A model generated the notes under the pieces. That model did no database searches, had not been told where the DNA came from, and saw only the letters and a list, made by a program, of their open reading frames with translations. A program made the translations under genes and the position numbers. Shown here in pieces: positions 26,671-35,638 of a stretch of 64,000 nucleotides of DNA (position 1 is its first letter; each line of letters starts with the position of its first letter). Source of the stretch: Clostridium magnum DSM 2767 (GTDB taxonomy: Bacteria > Bacillota > Clostridia > Clostridiales > Clostridiaceae); the NCBI RefSeq assembly GCF_001623875.1, contig NZ_LWAE01000010.1, positions 101,149 through 165,148 of the forward strand, written 5' to 3'.

Positions 26671-28126
26671 TCTTACCTCCTATATCTTTAGGTAGCCTCA
26701 TTATAATAGCAAGCCCCCCTTCAGGAATGTTCTTTGCCCGTATTGATCCACCCAATTTTTCTAAGATTTTAGCTGTTATAGAAAGGCCTAACCCACTGCC
26801 TTTACTGGGATTCGTTCTAGCCCGATCACCTCTATAAAATATATCAAACAACTTTTCAAGTGCCTCATTTGAAACGCCAGGTCCGTTATCTGCCAGCGTA
26901 ATAGTTACATATTTATCTTCCTCCTGACAGCTAATTTTCATTTGAACACTTTGCTGTGTTTTATATTTCACACTATTTTCTAAAATATTAATGACAGCGT
27001 TACGCAGCTGCACAATATCTACCTGAACATAAATATTCTCTACATTTTGTGTCAATGTAATGCTAAGACCCTTTTTGTAGTATTCCTCTGAAAGGTTAGC
27101 TACCATATTTGAAAGTTCCTTGCCAATATCTATTTGCTCAAGATAAAATGGAAATTCTCCAATATCTAGCTTAGAAAACAAAAATAGTTGATTTACAATA
27201 TGTTCCAAATCATTTGCCTTATTTTTTATAGTATCCAAATAGCGTTTTTGAGTTTCGGGCGTTGATGCTATACCCTTTTCTATTCCCTCTACATAAGCCT
27301 TTATGGAAGTGAGTGGAGTACGTAAATCATGAGAAATCCCAGCAATCAATTCTTTTCGATTAGCTTCATCCTTTTGTCTTGCTTTTACGGAATCTAAAAG
27401 CCTCTGTGCCATTTCATTAAAATCCGAGCAAACACCGGCAAATTCATCTTTTCCGTTATATTCAATATGATAATTTAAATTTCCATCACGGATTTGGTGC
27501 ACTCCATATACTAGTGTATCTAGAGGCGTTATGATACTTTTAAATACAAACCTCGTTAAAAGTCTATTTGTTAAAAGTATGATAGCAATAATAAAAAAAA
27601 TCACTATTATACCTAAGTTAATCAAATAACTGCGATAACTATCATAATTTTCAATATTATATCTGATAAAATTGGTGTCCGTTAAAAGTATGCTATATTT
27701 ACCAATATTTTCTCTATACACAGCGATATTATCTATAATAATAATATGACTGCCACTCTGTGATAGAACAGTATCCAAGATGAGGTCATTTGCACTTGGT
27801 GTGGAGGGATATACCAACTCCTTACCTTGATAAATAGATAGAGAAACTTTCGTATTTTTAAGCTTTTCATTGAAACCCCTTATATCACTTTTCATCTGCT
27901 GAAGATCAGTACTTTCTGACCACTTATTTACAAGTATACTAGTTCTTTTCATTGAATTATAAAATAGTTCCTCATTATTACCCAAATGTCTTCCATTGTT
28001 AATACCAGTTAGCTCCATAAAAACAAACATACTGCCACTAGTTATTATGAAACTGAGGATTACTGGTACTACAAGCATTAAGAAATTAGAAATAAATAAA
28101 CGTCGTTTAATGTTCAAATAATTCAC
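26645..28126 (-). CDS. Sensor histidine kinase
   Basis: A 493-residue membrane kinase: TM helix near residues 12-35, an extracellular sensing region of about 130 residues, a second TM helix, HAMP, HisKA with the phospho-His in GISHDLRTPLTS, and an ATPase domain (NILENSVKYK, DNGPGVS, GSGLGLSI). It pairs with the response regulator that overlaps its 3' end. The efflux neighbours suggest it senses an antimicrobial or envelope stress. Confidence 0.93.
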   Translation of the reverse strand: MNYLNIKRRLFISNFLMLVVPVILSFIITSGSMFVFMELTGINNGRHLGNNEELFYNSMKRTSILVNKWSESTDLQQMKSDIRGFNEKLKNTKVSLSIYQGKELVYPSTPSANDLILDTVLSQSGSHIIIIDNIAVYRENIGKYSILLTDTNFIRYNIENYDSYRSYLINLGIIVIFFIIAIILLTNRLLTRFVFKSIITPLDTLVYGVHQIRDGNLNYHIEYNGKDEFAGVCSDFNEMAQRLLDSVKARQKDEANRKELIAGISHDLRTPLTSIKAYVEGIEKGIASTPETQKRYLDTIKNKANDLEHIVNQLFLFSKLDIGEFPFYLEQIDIGKELSNMVANLSEEYYKKGLSITLTQNVENIYVQVDIVQLRNAVINILENSVKYKTQQSVQMKISCQEEDKYVTITLADNGPGVSNEALEKLFDIFYRGDRARTNPSKGSGLGLSITAKILEKLGGSIRAKNIPEGGLAIIMRLPKDIGGKSVEENFDY

Positions 28127-28278
28127 CTCACTTTATCAATTATACTACAAAATCTTAATGCCCTCTGCCAATAATATGTGTCAGTAAAAAGTCCTATCCT
28201 CATTTTCCCAACCTCTTATTTTTTATTTTAATAATAAATACAGTATAAATCACAGATATAAAATAGAAAGAAACCAAA

Positions 28279-28296
28279 GTTAAACTATTTATAAAC
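28279..28296. promoter_or_regulatory. Direct-repeat operator, two units (kinase operon)
   Basis: GTTAAAC at 28279 and TATAAAC at 28290, 11 bp apart, about 150 bp before the kinase start. It matches the operators of the efflux and ferredoxin genes and would make the two-component system autoregulated. Confidence 0.6.
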
Positions 28297-28361
28297 TGCC
28301 ATATAGCTGAGTCCAAAATCAACGAAATAAAAGGAACATTATGGAAGAGTATAATTGAATA

Positions 28362-28438
28362 GAAACAAAAAAATCCCTTATACTACTAATCTATAATAGT
28401 ATAAGGGGAAAGGAATCATTCACTGAGATGGGGAAAAT
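28362..28438 (-). terminator. Dispersed terminator repeat, copy 2 (after FMN-ferredoxin gene)
   Basis: Stem CCTTATACTA at 28376-28385 pairs with TAGTATAAGG at 28397-28406, followed by ATTTTTTTG on the minus strand. It lies right after the gene ending at 28476 and matches 15322-15400 over its full length. Confidence 0.75.
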
Positions 28439-28475
28439 TTTATAATGAATCTTTAAGTTTTATGTTCAAAATTGT

Positions 28476-29660
28476 TTATTTTCTTCTTCCATGCCTTTGT
28501 TCGCCAGCTTCAGGCAGGTCATTGACAATAGCCTTAGCATTTTTACCTCCTGCATTAATCAAAGCGTTGGCTACTCCTTCTTTTATACCCATTGAGGAGT
28601 AAGTTGCCCCTGACACAGAATCCACATCTGCAGTTTGATTTTTAATAATATTAGAAACTACTGTATTGTAAGCTCTATCGAACCATTTAGCATCATCATT
28701 AGTTTGTGTAACCTCTATAGCAGTAATTTGCTGATCTTTCACAGTTACTTCAACTGTCATGTTACCCTTAAAGCCGGTACCGGTTCCCTCATATACCCCA
28801 TCTGCTATGCCTGAAGCATCTCCGTATCCTGCAGCAGTTTCACCGGCTATTGCAGTTGAGCTTGAGACAGAATTATGACTTGCAAATAAATTAAATAATG
28901 AATCTGAATTCATACCTTTATATGCCACAAAGAAGAATGCAGCTGCAGCAAATGCTAGTATTGGTTTTTTTAATGTTTTATTAACGGGAACTATTCCAAC
29001 CGTTAATGTATTTTTTACAGGGCAGGCAGCGACGCATTCCATACAGTTTATACATTGCAAAGATCTAACCTGACCATAGGAAGCCACATCAATATTCATC
29101 GGACAGGCACCGTTGCATCTATTACATCCTACACAAGTTTGCTTATTTCTGATTATAGTAAAAGGCCTTACACTACTTAATAATCCAAATTTTGCTCCTT
29201 CAATGCAAAGATAGTTGCAGAAGGGCCTTTCAAAGAACATTGAACTGCCAAGAAATATAAAAATGATAATCCATCCTGTTGCAGTAACTGCTCTACCTCC
29301 AAGCAAGACAGTTAAATTTGCACGTGGATCAAAACTCAAAATGTTAAAAATAAAGTCCGCGGTAATTAATATTGTTATAAGTAGCAGAATATATCTAGAA
29401 AAAGCGAGAACCTTTTTTAGCTTTGCCGGCATTACATATTTCTTAATGCCTAATTTACTACCAAGTCTCCCAACAATATCCTGAAATGTACCAAAAGGAC
29501 AAATCCATCCACAAAACACAGGTCCCATAATTATAATGGCTCCTAACAAAATTGAATTAACCATAGGGTAATTAGTAAAAAACCCTATAACAGTCAAAAG
29601 AATTCCCAAACCTTGTACAGCGTAGCGTATATATCTACTGTTTTTTCCTTTTATTTTCAT
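28476..29660 (-). CDS. Membrane 4Fe-4S protein with C-terminal FMN-binding domain (NapH/RnfG-like)
   Basis: A 394-residue membrane protein of the NapH/NosR/YccM class. The N-terminal part has several TM helices and CGWICPFG. Two 4Fe-4S motifs follow (CVGCNRCNGACP and CINCMECVAACP), then a TM helix and an extracellular FMN_bind domain with the flavin-attachment motif DSVSGATYSS, whose Thr can carry covalent FMN. It should move electrons across the membrane to an unknown acceptor. It has two regulatory repeat arrays upstream. Confidence 0.9.
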   Translation of the reverse strand: MKIKGKNSRYIRYAVQGLGILLTVIGFFTNYPMVNSILLGAIIIMGPVFCGWICPFGTFQDIVGRLGSKLGIKKYVMPAKLKKVLAFSRYILLLITILITADFIFNILSFDPRANLTVLLGGRAVTATGWIIIFIFLGSSMFFERPFCNYLCIEGAKFGLLSSVRPFTIIRNKQTCVGCNRCNGACPMNIDVASYGQVRSLQCINCMECVAACPVKNTLTVGIVPVNKTLKKPILAFAAAAFFFVAYKGMNSDSLFNLFASHNSVSSSTAIAGETAAGYGDASGIADGVYEGTGTGFKGNMTVEVTVKDQQITAIEVTQTNDDAKWFDRAYNTVVSNIIKNQTADVDSVSGATYSSMGIKEGVANALINAGGKNAKAIVNDLPEAGEQRHGRRK

Positions 29661-29715
29661 AATTTAATTCCTCCCGTTAATTATCTTCATCACATGTATT
29701 ATGATATAACTTAAT

Positions 29716-29734
29716 CCTTAAATTAACCTTAAAT
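29716..29734. promoter_or_regulatory. CCTTAA direct-repeat box (FMN-ferredoxin gene)
   Basis: CCTTAAATTAACCTTAAAT: two CTTAA units 11 bp apart. Equivalent boxes lie before the glycosidase-type gene (34913-34931) and dedA (35639-35657). Probable site for an OmpR/PhoP-type regulator. Confidence 0.55.
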
Positions 29735-29814
29735 CACAAACACACTTAATGTTTTTATGTGAAGAAACATTCCTCTTATTGTGTTTTAACATTCACTATA
29801 TCTTATCAGGCTAT

Positions 29815-29854
29815 GTTAAACTCCCAATCTTAAAAAGTTAAACAGAAGGTAAAC
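29815..29854. promoter_or_regulatory. Direct-repeat operator, three GTTAAAC-like units (FMN-ferredoxin gene)
   Basis: GTTAAAC at 29815, GTTAAAC at 29837 and GGTAAAC at 29848, with the same 22- and 11-bp spacing as at 25874-25913. The bases between the units are also largely conserved. Confidence 0.7.
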
Positions 29855-29905
29855 TGTCTTTTAAAAGTCAGAACCAGAGATATAACCCGTGACATTTGTT
29901 ACACA

Positions 29906-29931
29906 AAAAGAACCTGAGCGAACCCAGGCTC
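29906..29931 (-). terminator. Terminator behind the TetR gene
   Basis: AGAGCCTG-GGTTCGCT-CAGGTTCT followed by TTTTTG on the minus strand, about 100 bp after the stop at 30028. Confidence 0.65.
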
Positions 29932-30027
29932 TAGACATTTTCTTAATCTTTTTTTGTGAAGGATCATTCCTTTTATTGTACTTTTGGATTAACTACATCC
30001 TATCAGGCAGTGAAAATGAAGTAATTT

Positions 30028-30597
30028 TTATTTTGCTAACATAGTAGACGGAATAACAGCTAAGAAATAACTGGTTAACTGTTCCGGAGACTGTATCATG
30101 TCATTTTCCATCCACCATTTGACGGTTTCAACAAAACTGCCTGCCATATGATTAACAACATACTCTTTGGGAATTCCATTTAAACTATCATTTGAGGTAA
30201 GTCCAATAAACATCTGTTCCAAGTACATTTTAAATACACTCAAGAACAACTCTCTACTTTCACAGGCGAGAATCCCTTTTATATCCCTTTTACTGTCTTT
30301 TAAGTGATATAAAACGTGGGTGATTTTAGCTTCTAGGTCGTTATTGACACAGGAAAAATCATGGGTAGTTTCTGAAATTAGATCTTTGGAGAAGATGTGT
30401 TCAAATATATCGCTGCATAATGCCTTCAACAAATCGTCTTTAGTTTCAAAGTGTGAATAAAATGTGCTTCGGCCGATGTTGGCTTCGTCAATAATTTCCT
30501 GCACTGTAATTTTAGAATATCTCTTATATGCCAAAAGTGAGCTGAAAGCACTAAATATTGATTCTCTAGTTTTTTGTATTCGTCTATCCATATTCAA
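30028..30597 (-). CDS. TetR-family regulator divergent to P-type ATPase
   Basis: A 189-residue regulator with the N-terminal HTH (ITVQEIIDEANIGRSTFYSHFETKDDLL) and a variable C-terminal ligand domain ending in a TetR_C-like block (VKWWMENDMIQSPEQLTSYF). It is divergent from the metal ATPase gene; repeated GATATCTTAC motifs lie in the shared region. It likely represses the ATPase and itself. Confidence 0.9.
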   Translation of the reverse strand: MNMDRRIQKTRESIFSAFSSLLAYKRYSKITVQEIIDEANIGRSTFYSHFETKDDLLKALCSDIFEHIFSKDLISETTHDFSCVNNDLEAKITHVLYHLKDSKRDIKGILACESRELFLSVFKMYLEQMFIGLTSNDSLNGIPKEYVVNHMAGSFVETVKWWMENDMIQSPEQLTSYFLAVIPSTMLAK

Positions 30598-30630
30598 TCC
30601 TCTTTTCGTACAAATAATGATATTTTGTTT

Positions 30631-30717
30631 GATATCTTACATTTCGTTTTCTTTGATTATTGATGCTTGATAAAAGTCAAGTATAATATATATTGAACAC
30701 AATGTATGATATCTTAC
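30631..30717. promoter_or_regulatory. Paired GATATCTTAC sites and promoter of the P-type ATPase
   Basis: GATATCTTACA occurs at 30631 and 30708 with similar T-rich flanks, 77 bp apart. The second is part of an imperfect palindrome (GTAT-GATATC-TTAC). Between them TTGATG (30660-30665) and TATAAT (30682-30687), 16 bp apart, form a plus-strand promoter. The sites bracket the promoter, as expected for TetR repression with looping or two dimers. Confidence 0.55.
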
Positions 30718-30765
30718 AAATTGTACTTTAGTTCATATAAAAAGTCAAATAAGGGGGAATGAATT

Positions 30766-32637
30766 ATGAAAAAATCTATGGACTTTCTAGCTGGATTTAA
30801 AATGACCATAGTTTCTGGTGTTTTCTTAGCGGCCAGTTTAATTTTAATGCTAACTGGGAAAGAAATGCCTGTTGATCCAGCTTGGGTTACAGTTGTGATT
30901 TCCGGCTTACCTCTTTTATACCTAGCAATTACAAGATTAGTTTTTCAGAGATGGATTTCATCCGCTCTGCTAATTTCTATGGCTATGGTTGCTTCAATCG
31001 CAATTAATGAACTCTTTGCAGCAGGCGAAGTTGCTTTTATTATGGCAATCGGCGCTATTCTTGAAGACATGACTGTTGCTCGTGCTAAAAAAGGTATCAG
31101 CAAACTGATTTCACTTGTACCACAGCAAGGCAGAAAATTGATTCAGACAGTTGACGGTATTCGTGAGGAGATTGTCTCTGTTGAACATATATCAACAGAT
31201 GATATACTTCGTGTTCTTCCAGGTGAAATGATTCCTGTTGATGGCATCATTATGTATGGTAATACCTCTGTTGATCAATCTGTTATGACTGGTGAATCTC
31301 TACCTGTAGATAAAAAAGAAAGAGACAGTGTTTTCTGCGGAACAATGAATTGCTATGGATCGATTGACATCTGTGCTACCCAAGTAGGTAAGGATTCGTC
31401 TCTGCAAAAAATGATTGATATGGTTAAGGAAGCAGAAAACAAGAAAGCTCCTATGCAGAAAATCGTTGATAAATGGGCAACATGGCTTGTACCTATCGCT
31501 CTTCTCATTGCAATAGCTGCATATATCATCACAAATGATATTGTCAGAGCAGTTACAGTATTAGTTGTATTCTGTCCTTGTGCTTTGGCTCTTGCAACAC
31601 CAACCTCCATTATGGCAGCCATTGGCCAAGCTACTAAACATGGCATACTAATTAAATCCGGTGAAGCGTTAGAATGTATGGGGAATATAGACTGTATCGC
31701 CTTTGATAAAACAGGTACTCTTACCTATGGAAATCTGAAAGTATCAGATATTATTTGCCTAGATAAAGCTCTTAGTAATATAGAATTAGTTTCAAAGGCT
31801 GCATCTGTTGAAAAGCGATCTGAACACCCTCTCGGAAAATCAATCGTCCAGTACGCTGAAGATAACGGATTTGTTGTTTCTGAAGTGGAGGATTTTCAGA
31901 TGGTACCCGGTAAAGGAGTAAAGGCAACGATGTCTAGCAAAACAGTGATTTGCGGCAACTCTCTATATATAAAGGAAAACTTCATTGCCGAAACCAATGA
32001 AATGCAGAATATCTTAACCAACTTAAGAAATCAAGGCAAGGCAGCTATCATCGTAGCTGAAAATGGTATAATAATCGGAATTATAGCTCTTTCTGATACC
32101 ATTCGTTCATCAGCAAAAAATGTTATTGAAAAACTTTATGCTATGAATACTGATATTGTTCTCCTTACGGGAGACAATCATCAAGCAGCCAAACATATAG
32201 CAAATCAGGTTGGCATCAAGAATGTTCGTGCAGACTTGCTGCCGGCACAAAAAGTATCATGTATTGAAGACTTGCAAAAAGAAGCCAAAATTGTATGCAT
32301 GATTGGTGATGGTGTGAATGACGCTCCTGCTCTAAAAACAGCGAAAGTTAGTATTGCAATGGGCAGCATGGGAAGCGATATTGCTATAGATGCTGCAGAC
32401 ATTGCTCTGATGAGTGACAACATAGATAAAATACCGTATCTTAAGCGATTATCAAACTCCACTCTTCGCACAATCAAAGGTAACATAACTGCATCTATGG
32501 CAATCAATGCCGTAGCTATTGTTCTTTCGGTTTTAGGTCTCTTAACCCCAATTACAGGAGCTTTGGTTCATAATGCTGGATCAGTGTTGGTAGTTTTAAA
32601 TGCAGCTCTTCTTTATGACAGAAATTTTGACATCTGA
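30766..32637 (+). CDS. Heavy-metal P1B-type ATPase
   Basis: A 623-residue metal-exporting ATPase without an N-terminal metal-binding domain. It shows the TM metal site CPC (VVFCPCALA, about residues 269-271), the actuator motif TGES, the phosphorylated Asp in DKTGTLT, the nucleotide-binding SEHPLGK and GDGVNDAP. The last membrane helices carry HNAGSVLVVLNAALL, a form seen in Zn/Cd/Mn-type rather than classic copper pumps. The metal cannot be fixed from sequence. Confidence 0.93.
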   Translation: MKKSMDFLAGFKMTIVSGVFLAASLILMLTGKEMPVDPAWVTVVISGLPLLYLAITRLVFQRWISSALLISMAMVASIAINELFAAGEVAFIMAIGAILEDMTVARAKKGISKLISLVPQQGRKLIQTVDGIREEIVSVEHISTDDILRVLPGEMIPVDGIIMYGNTSVDQSVMTGESLPVDKKERDSVFCGTMNCYGSIDICATQVGKDSSLQKMIDMVKEAENKKAPMQKIVDKWATWLVPIALLIAIAAYIITNDIVRAVTVLVVFCPCALALATPTSIMAAIGQATKHGILIKSGEALECMGNIDCIAFDKTGTLTYGNLKVSDIICLDKALSNIELVSKAASVEKRSEHPLGKSIVQYAEDNGFVVSEVEDFQMVPGKGVKATMSSKTVICGNSLYIKENFIAETNEMQNILTNLRNQGKAAIIVAENGIIIGIIALSDTIRSSAKNVIEKLYAMNTDIVLLTGDNHQAAKHIANQVGIKNVRADLLPAQKVSCIEDLQKEAKIVCMIGDGVNDAPALKTAKVSIAMGSMGSDIAIDAADIALMSDNIDKIPYLKRLSNSTLRTIKGNITASMAINAVAIVLSVLGLLTPITGALVHNAGSVLVVLNAALLYDRNFDI

Positions 32638-32647
32638 CCGGATGTGT

Positions 32648-32722
32648 AAACAAAAAATCCCTTATACTACTAATCCATAGTAGTATAAGGGTAAAGGGGG
32701 AATTTACTGCAATGGGGAGAAT
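32648..32722 (-). terminator. Dispersed terminator repeat, copy 3 (after the unknown gene at 32762)
   Basis: Stem CCCTTATACTAC at 32659-32670 pairs with GTAGTATAAGGG at 32680-32691, longer than in copies 1 and 2 because of pair-restoring changes. It is oriented to end the minus-strand gene at 32762 and also lies behind the plus-strand ATPase gene. Confidence 0.75.
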
Positions 32723-32761
32723 TTGTGAATTATGTTTATATAAAGTCACTTAGAAACTTTA

Positions 32762-33211
32762 TCAGTCTTCAATTTGATACATGTGACTTGACATTTTACT
32801 ACAATTTTCAGAACTAAATTCAGGAACAGGCCAGTTTATTTCTGTTTGATGAAATACTCCAACATTATGTTCTCCACTTTCTAAGTATTGATCTCCATTT
32901 TTGGTTATTGTAACAGATTTTGATACTGGATATCTAACAGCTACAGGACCTTGTATAGACTGATCATTCTCTTGTCCAAGCTTTCTATCTTTTGGTACGA
33001 AGATTCCCTCAAACTCCCATTTACTTGGAGTTGTTTCACCTGAATGCAAAATGTACCAAGACTTATCATAATTACCCGAATCTGTTGCCCTTTTAGGACC
33101 ATATACTATAATATTTTCATCTGTAGAATTCGTAATTATAGCACTTAAACCTTCATCTGACATTCTTCCGTTATGCTCTTGCGTTGATCTCATACCTAGG
33201 TTATCTACCAT
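32762..33211 (-). CDS. Protein of unknown function, 149 residues
   Basis: I do not recognise the family. The product is hydrophilic, with no signal peptide or TM segment. It is rich in beta-type stretches (ENIIVYGPKRAT, SWYILHSGETTPSKWEFEG, VAVRYPVSKSVTI) and has a single Cys near the end. A GGAGG-type site precedes the start. It is monocistronic, between a terminator repeat and an upstream region of about 230 bp that holds only the next gene's terminator. It could be a small beta-sandwich or a binding protein, but that is only an impression. Confidence 0.7.
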   Translation of the reverse strand: MVDNLGMRSTQEHNGRMSDEGLSAIITNSTDENIIVYGPKRATDSGNYDKSWYILHSGETTPSKWEFEGIFVPKDRKLGQENDQSIQGPVAVRYPVSKSVTITKNGDQYLESGEHNVGVFHQTEINWPVPEFSSENCSKMSSHMYQIED

Positions 33212-33358
33212 ACTAAGTGCCTCCTTATAGAATAATTATTTTATCTTACGTAGATAATATTCCACAATTTTATTAAATAATACTTTCATTTAAAGCAGGT
33301 CAACATAACTAATGTAATAAGTCTTTTTCATGAGATTAATAATGAAGCAAAAAAAGAA

Positions 33359-33384
33359 AGTCTGTGTCGAGAGTTAACACAGAC
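33359..33384 (-). terminator. Terminator of the glycosidase/membrane-protein operon
   Basis: GTCTGTGTT pairs with ACACAGAC around a short loop, followed by TTTCTTTTTTT on the minus strand, 56 bp after the stop at 33440. Confidence 0.75.
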
Positions 33385-33439
33385 CACCTGTAAATTAAAT
33401 AATTAATCGAAAAATTTACCCAAAAGAACCACAAATACT

Positions 33440-33871
33440 TTATACATGAACTCTATTCCGATTTAGCGCCATTATCAGCATAATAATCAAACTTGCTGCA
33501 ATGAATACTCCTCCAGTCATATAATAATACACTAAATAGGTAGAGTTTGTACCGGCAATTTCAAATATACCCTTAAGCAGGCTAGCAAAGGTCAGTGTAG
33601 CAATTCCCGAATTATGGACATTTAAAAATACCCGGCAACCAGTGAATTTAGTAATATGAGGGATAAGCCTCTGAATTATGAAACAGAACAGCGCACCGCC
33701 CAGTAGCGGATATAAAAACATCCAGGTCATTGCCGCTGAATCTACCCCATGAGCAAAAATACCATAAACCTTATCCACAACTATAGCTACTACTGACAAT
33801 ATCAAGTAGGCCCATATAGTTTTTCTAAGCTGTTTTTCATTATTTTTCTTATTAATATCCAATATAGACAA
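33440..33871 (-). CDS. Small four-TM membrane protein
   Basis: A 143-residue protein with four hydrophobic segments: IWAYLILSVVAIVVDKVYGIF, TWMFLYPLLGGALFCFII, a segment around GIATLTFASLLKGI, and YYMTGGVFIAASLIIMLIMAL. I do not recognise a family. It starts 20 bp inside the end of the glycosidase-type gene, so the two are translationally coupled and may work at the membrane together. Confidence 0.8.
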   Translation of the reverse strand: MSILDINKKNNEKQLRKTIWAYLILSVVAIVVDKVYGIFAHGVDSAAMTWMFLYPLLGGALFCFIIQRLIPHITKFTGCRVFLNVHNSGIATLTFASLLKGIFEIAGTNSTYLVYYYMTGGVFIAASLIIMLIMALNRNRVHV

Positions 33872-34811
33872 TGTCGCTCACCTTTCTTTCTCCAATACTT
33901 TTTCCGCTTGTAGGATTATTTACAACTTCTCCATTAAAGTACATGGTTGAGGATCCTCCGCCGTCCAAATTATATGCTACAGTACAGCCTCTTTCCTGAA
34001 ACTCCTGTGCGAGCTGTAGAAGTGAAAGCCCTGCACTCTCACTAGTACGGCCATCGGATACAATTACAATATAATGAAGCTCGGAAATCTGGCCAATTGC
34101 AGTTCTTGGATTACTTGATTTTGCTTGCCCTACTTCACTGGAGCTGTTTACAACAATTTTACCATCTACCACAAGTCCGGGTCCAAAGGATAATACCTGC
34201 CACGCTCCCTTATCACTTAACGAATCTAAACTTACCTCCCCTTCTTGAACAACGGATAAATTTCCGTCCTTGTCTATAACCAGTGCATCATTATCTCCGC
34301 TCCTAGCTGTCTCCCTGTATTCTACACCGTTACGCAACACGTAACCGCCATCTCTAAATCCGTAATAATCTCCATTTATAGCAAAGATAGCTTTGTTATC
34401 CTCTGCCATATCAGAGGTTGTTGCTGTTATATTTCGACCGTAGGTATTATTTGCAAGGGCTGTTTTCAGGTATGATGGATCAGAAACCTGAATATCCGCA
34501 ATATAGATGTTTGAGTCATACTTACGTACAGTTTCAATGGAAATTTTAATATTTTCATCCTCGTAGGATTTATCTGTAACGACAGCCCCCGACTGGGATG
34601 CTGGCTTTGTTGAGGCTTCTTTTGAGGATGATGTCACTGTTGAACCTGAAGATACTGTCGATGATGTTTTTGAAGATACTGATACTGCCGAAGTATTAGC
34701 AATTGATTTTGGCAGTACGAAAGTATCTAGCATTGTAAAGGTAACGGCCCCTGTTATTATAATGGAGTAAATAGCCGCCCATCTATAGGGTTTAGATAGA
34801 AATTTTTTCAT
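33852..34811 (-). CDS. Membrane-anchored phosphodiester glycosidase (NAGPA) domain protein
   Basis: A 319-residue protein with an N-terminal TM helix (WAAIYSIIITGAVTFTML), a Ser/Thr-rich linker (about residues 40-75) and an extracellular NAGPA domain (FAINGDYYGFRDGGYVLRNG, then YNLDGGGSSTMYFNG and the end SDIVYIGY). This domain cleaves phosphodiester-linked sugars in the human uncovering enzyme and occurs in bacterial exopolysaccharide proteins. Cell-surface polymer processing is likely. A CCTTAA repeat box lies about 100 bp upstream. Confidence 0.9.
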   Translation of the reverse strand: MKKFLSKPYRWAAIYSIIITGAVTFTMLDTFVLPKSIANTSAVSVSSKTSSTVSSGSTVTSSSKEASTKPASQSGAVVTDKSYEDENIKISIETVRKYDSNIYIADIQVSDPSYLKTALANNTYGRNITATTSDMAEDNKAIFAINGDYYGFRDGGYVLRNGVEYRETARSGDNDALVIDKDGNLSVVQEGEVSLDSLSDKGAWQVLSFGPGLVVDGKIVVNSSSEVGQAKSSNPRTAIGQISELHYIVIVSDGRTSESAGLSLLQLAQEFQERGCTVAYNLDGGGSSTMYFNGEVVNNPTSGKSIGERKVSDIVYIGY

Positions 34812-34912
34812 TTCTTAATTTCATCCTTTCTTATTGAAGATTTAGATTAGAAAAGTTCCAAAATAGCAAGAACTTTCATCATTGTTTCCATGTATTCATT
34901 ATAGTTTCTGAA

Positions 34913-34931
34913 CCTTAAGCAAACCTTAAAT
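34913..34931. promoter_or_regulatory. CCTTAA direct-repeat box (glycosidase-type gene)
   Basis: CCTTAAGCAAACCTTAAAT: two CTTAA units 11 bp apart, as at 29716 and 35639. Confidence 0.55.
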
Positions 34932-34940
34932 AAATGTAGA

Positions 34941-34967
34941 AAAAAAGATATGCTTTGTAGCATACCC
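34941..34967 (-). terminator. Terminator of dedA
   Basis: TATGCT-ACAA-AGCATA followed by TCTTTTTTT on the minus strand, just after the stop at 34978. Confidence 0.75.
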
Positions 34968-34977
34968 TTTAATCGTA

Positions 34978-35598
34978 TTAAGATATCTTTAAATTACGTT
35001 TTCTCTTAAGAAACCATAAGACACAGAAAACAAAAAATGTTAATCCTAAAATTGTATAAGTGATACTTGAATAAACACTCATAAAATCTAAAACACTTTG
35101 CCAGGATTCACCAAGGATAGCTCCCGCAGATACAAGTACTATATTCCAGATCAGAGTTCCAGCCGTTGTGTAAAGTAAAAAGAGATTAAACTTCATATTT
35201 TCCATCCCAGCAGGAATTGAAATCAGACTTCTAACTAAAGGAATCATTCTGCAGAAGAATATAGCTTTATATCCATAACGAGCAAACCATGAGTTAGCCT
35301 TTTGGATATCGCTTACCTTAACTCTAAGAATATTCCCAAAGCAGCTTATTATTTTTTCTAGTTTATTCACATTAAGAAGCCTGCCTATGCCATAAAGTAT
35401 CGCAGCTCCAGCTACGGAACCGGCTGTGGCAGATGTAACTACTCCTATAACAGTCATATCTGTATTTGTGGTCATAAATCCTCCAAAAGTAAGAATTACT
35501 TCTGAAGGTATGGGTGGGAAAACATTCTCAAGTAAAATCATTAGAAAAGTACCTAGGTACCCAAATTGCTCCATAAAGTTTATAATCCAATTTTCCAT
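34978..35598 (-). CDS. DedA-family membrane protein
   Basis: DedA/SNARE-associated family proteins act as lipid flippases in the cytoplasmic membrane and affect cell-envelope homeostasis and peptide resistance. The product shows the family motifs ENVFPPIPSEVILTFGGF near the start and FFCRMIPLVRSLISIPAGMENM in the middle, plus several TM helices. I chose the ATG at 35598 (MENWIINF), about 206 residues, because GGAGAG lies 7 bp upstream; an in-frame ATG at 35625 lacks a good site. A CCTTAA repeat box lies 41 bp upstream. Confidence 0.92.
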   Translation of the reverse strand: MENWIINFMEQFGYLGTFLMILLENVFPPIPSEVILTFGGFMTTNTDMTVIGVVTSATAGSVAGAAILYGIGRLLNVNKLEKIISCFGNILRVKVSDIQKANSWFARYGYKAIFFCRMIPLVRSLISIPAGMENMKFNLFLLYTTAGTLIWNIVLVSAGAILGESWQSVLDFMSVYSSITYTILGLTFFVFCVLWFLKRKRNLKIS

Positions 35599-35638
35599 AT
35601 TATTGCTCTCCATTGATAAATCCATCTTAACTTAATAA

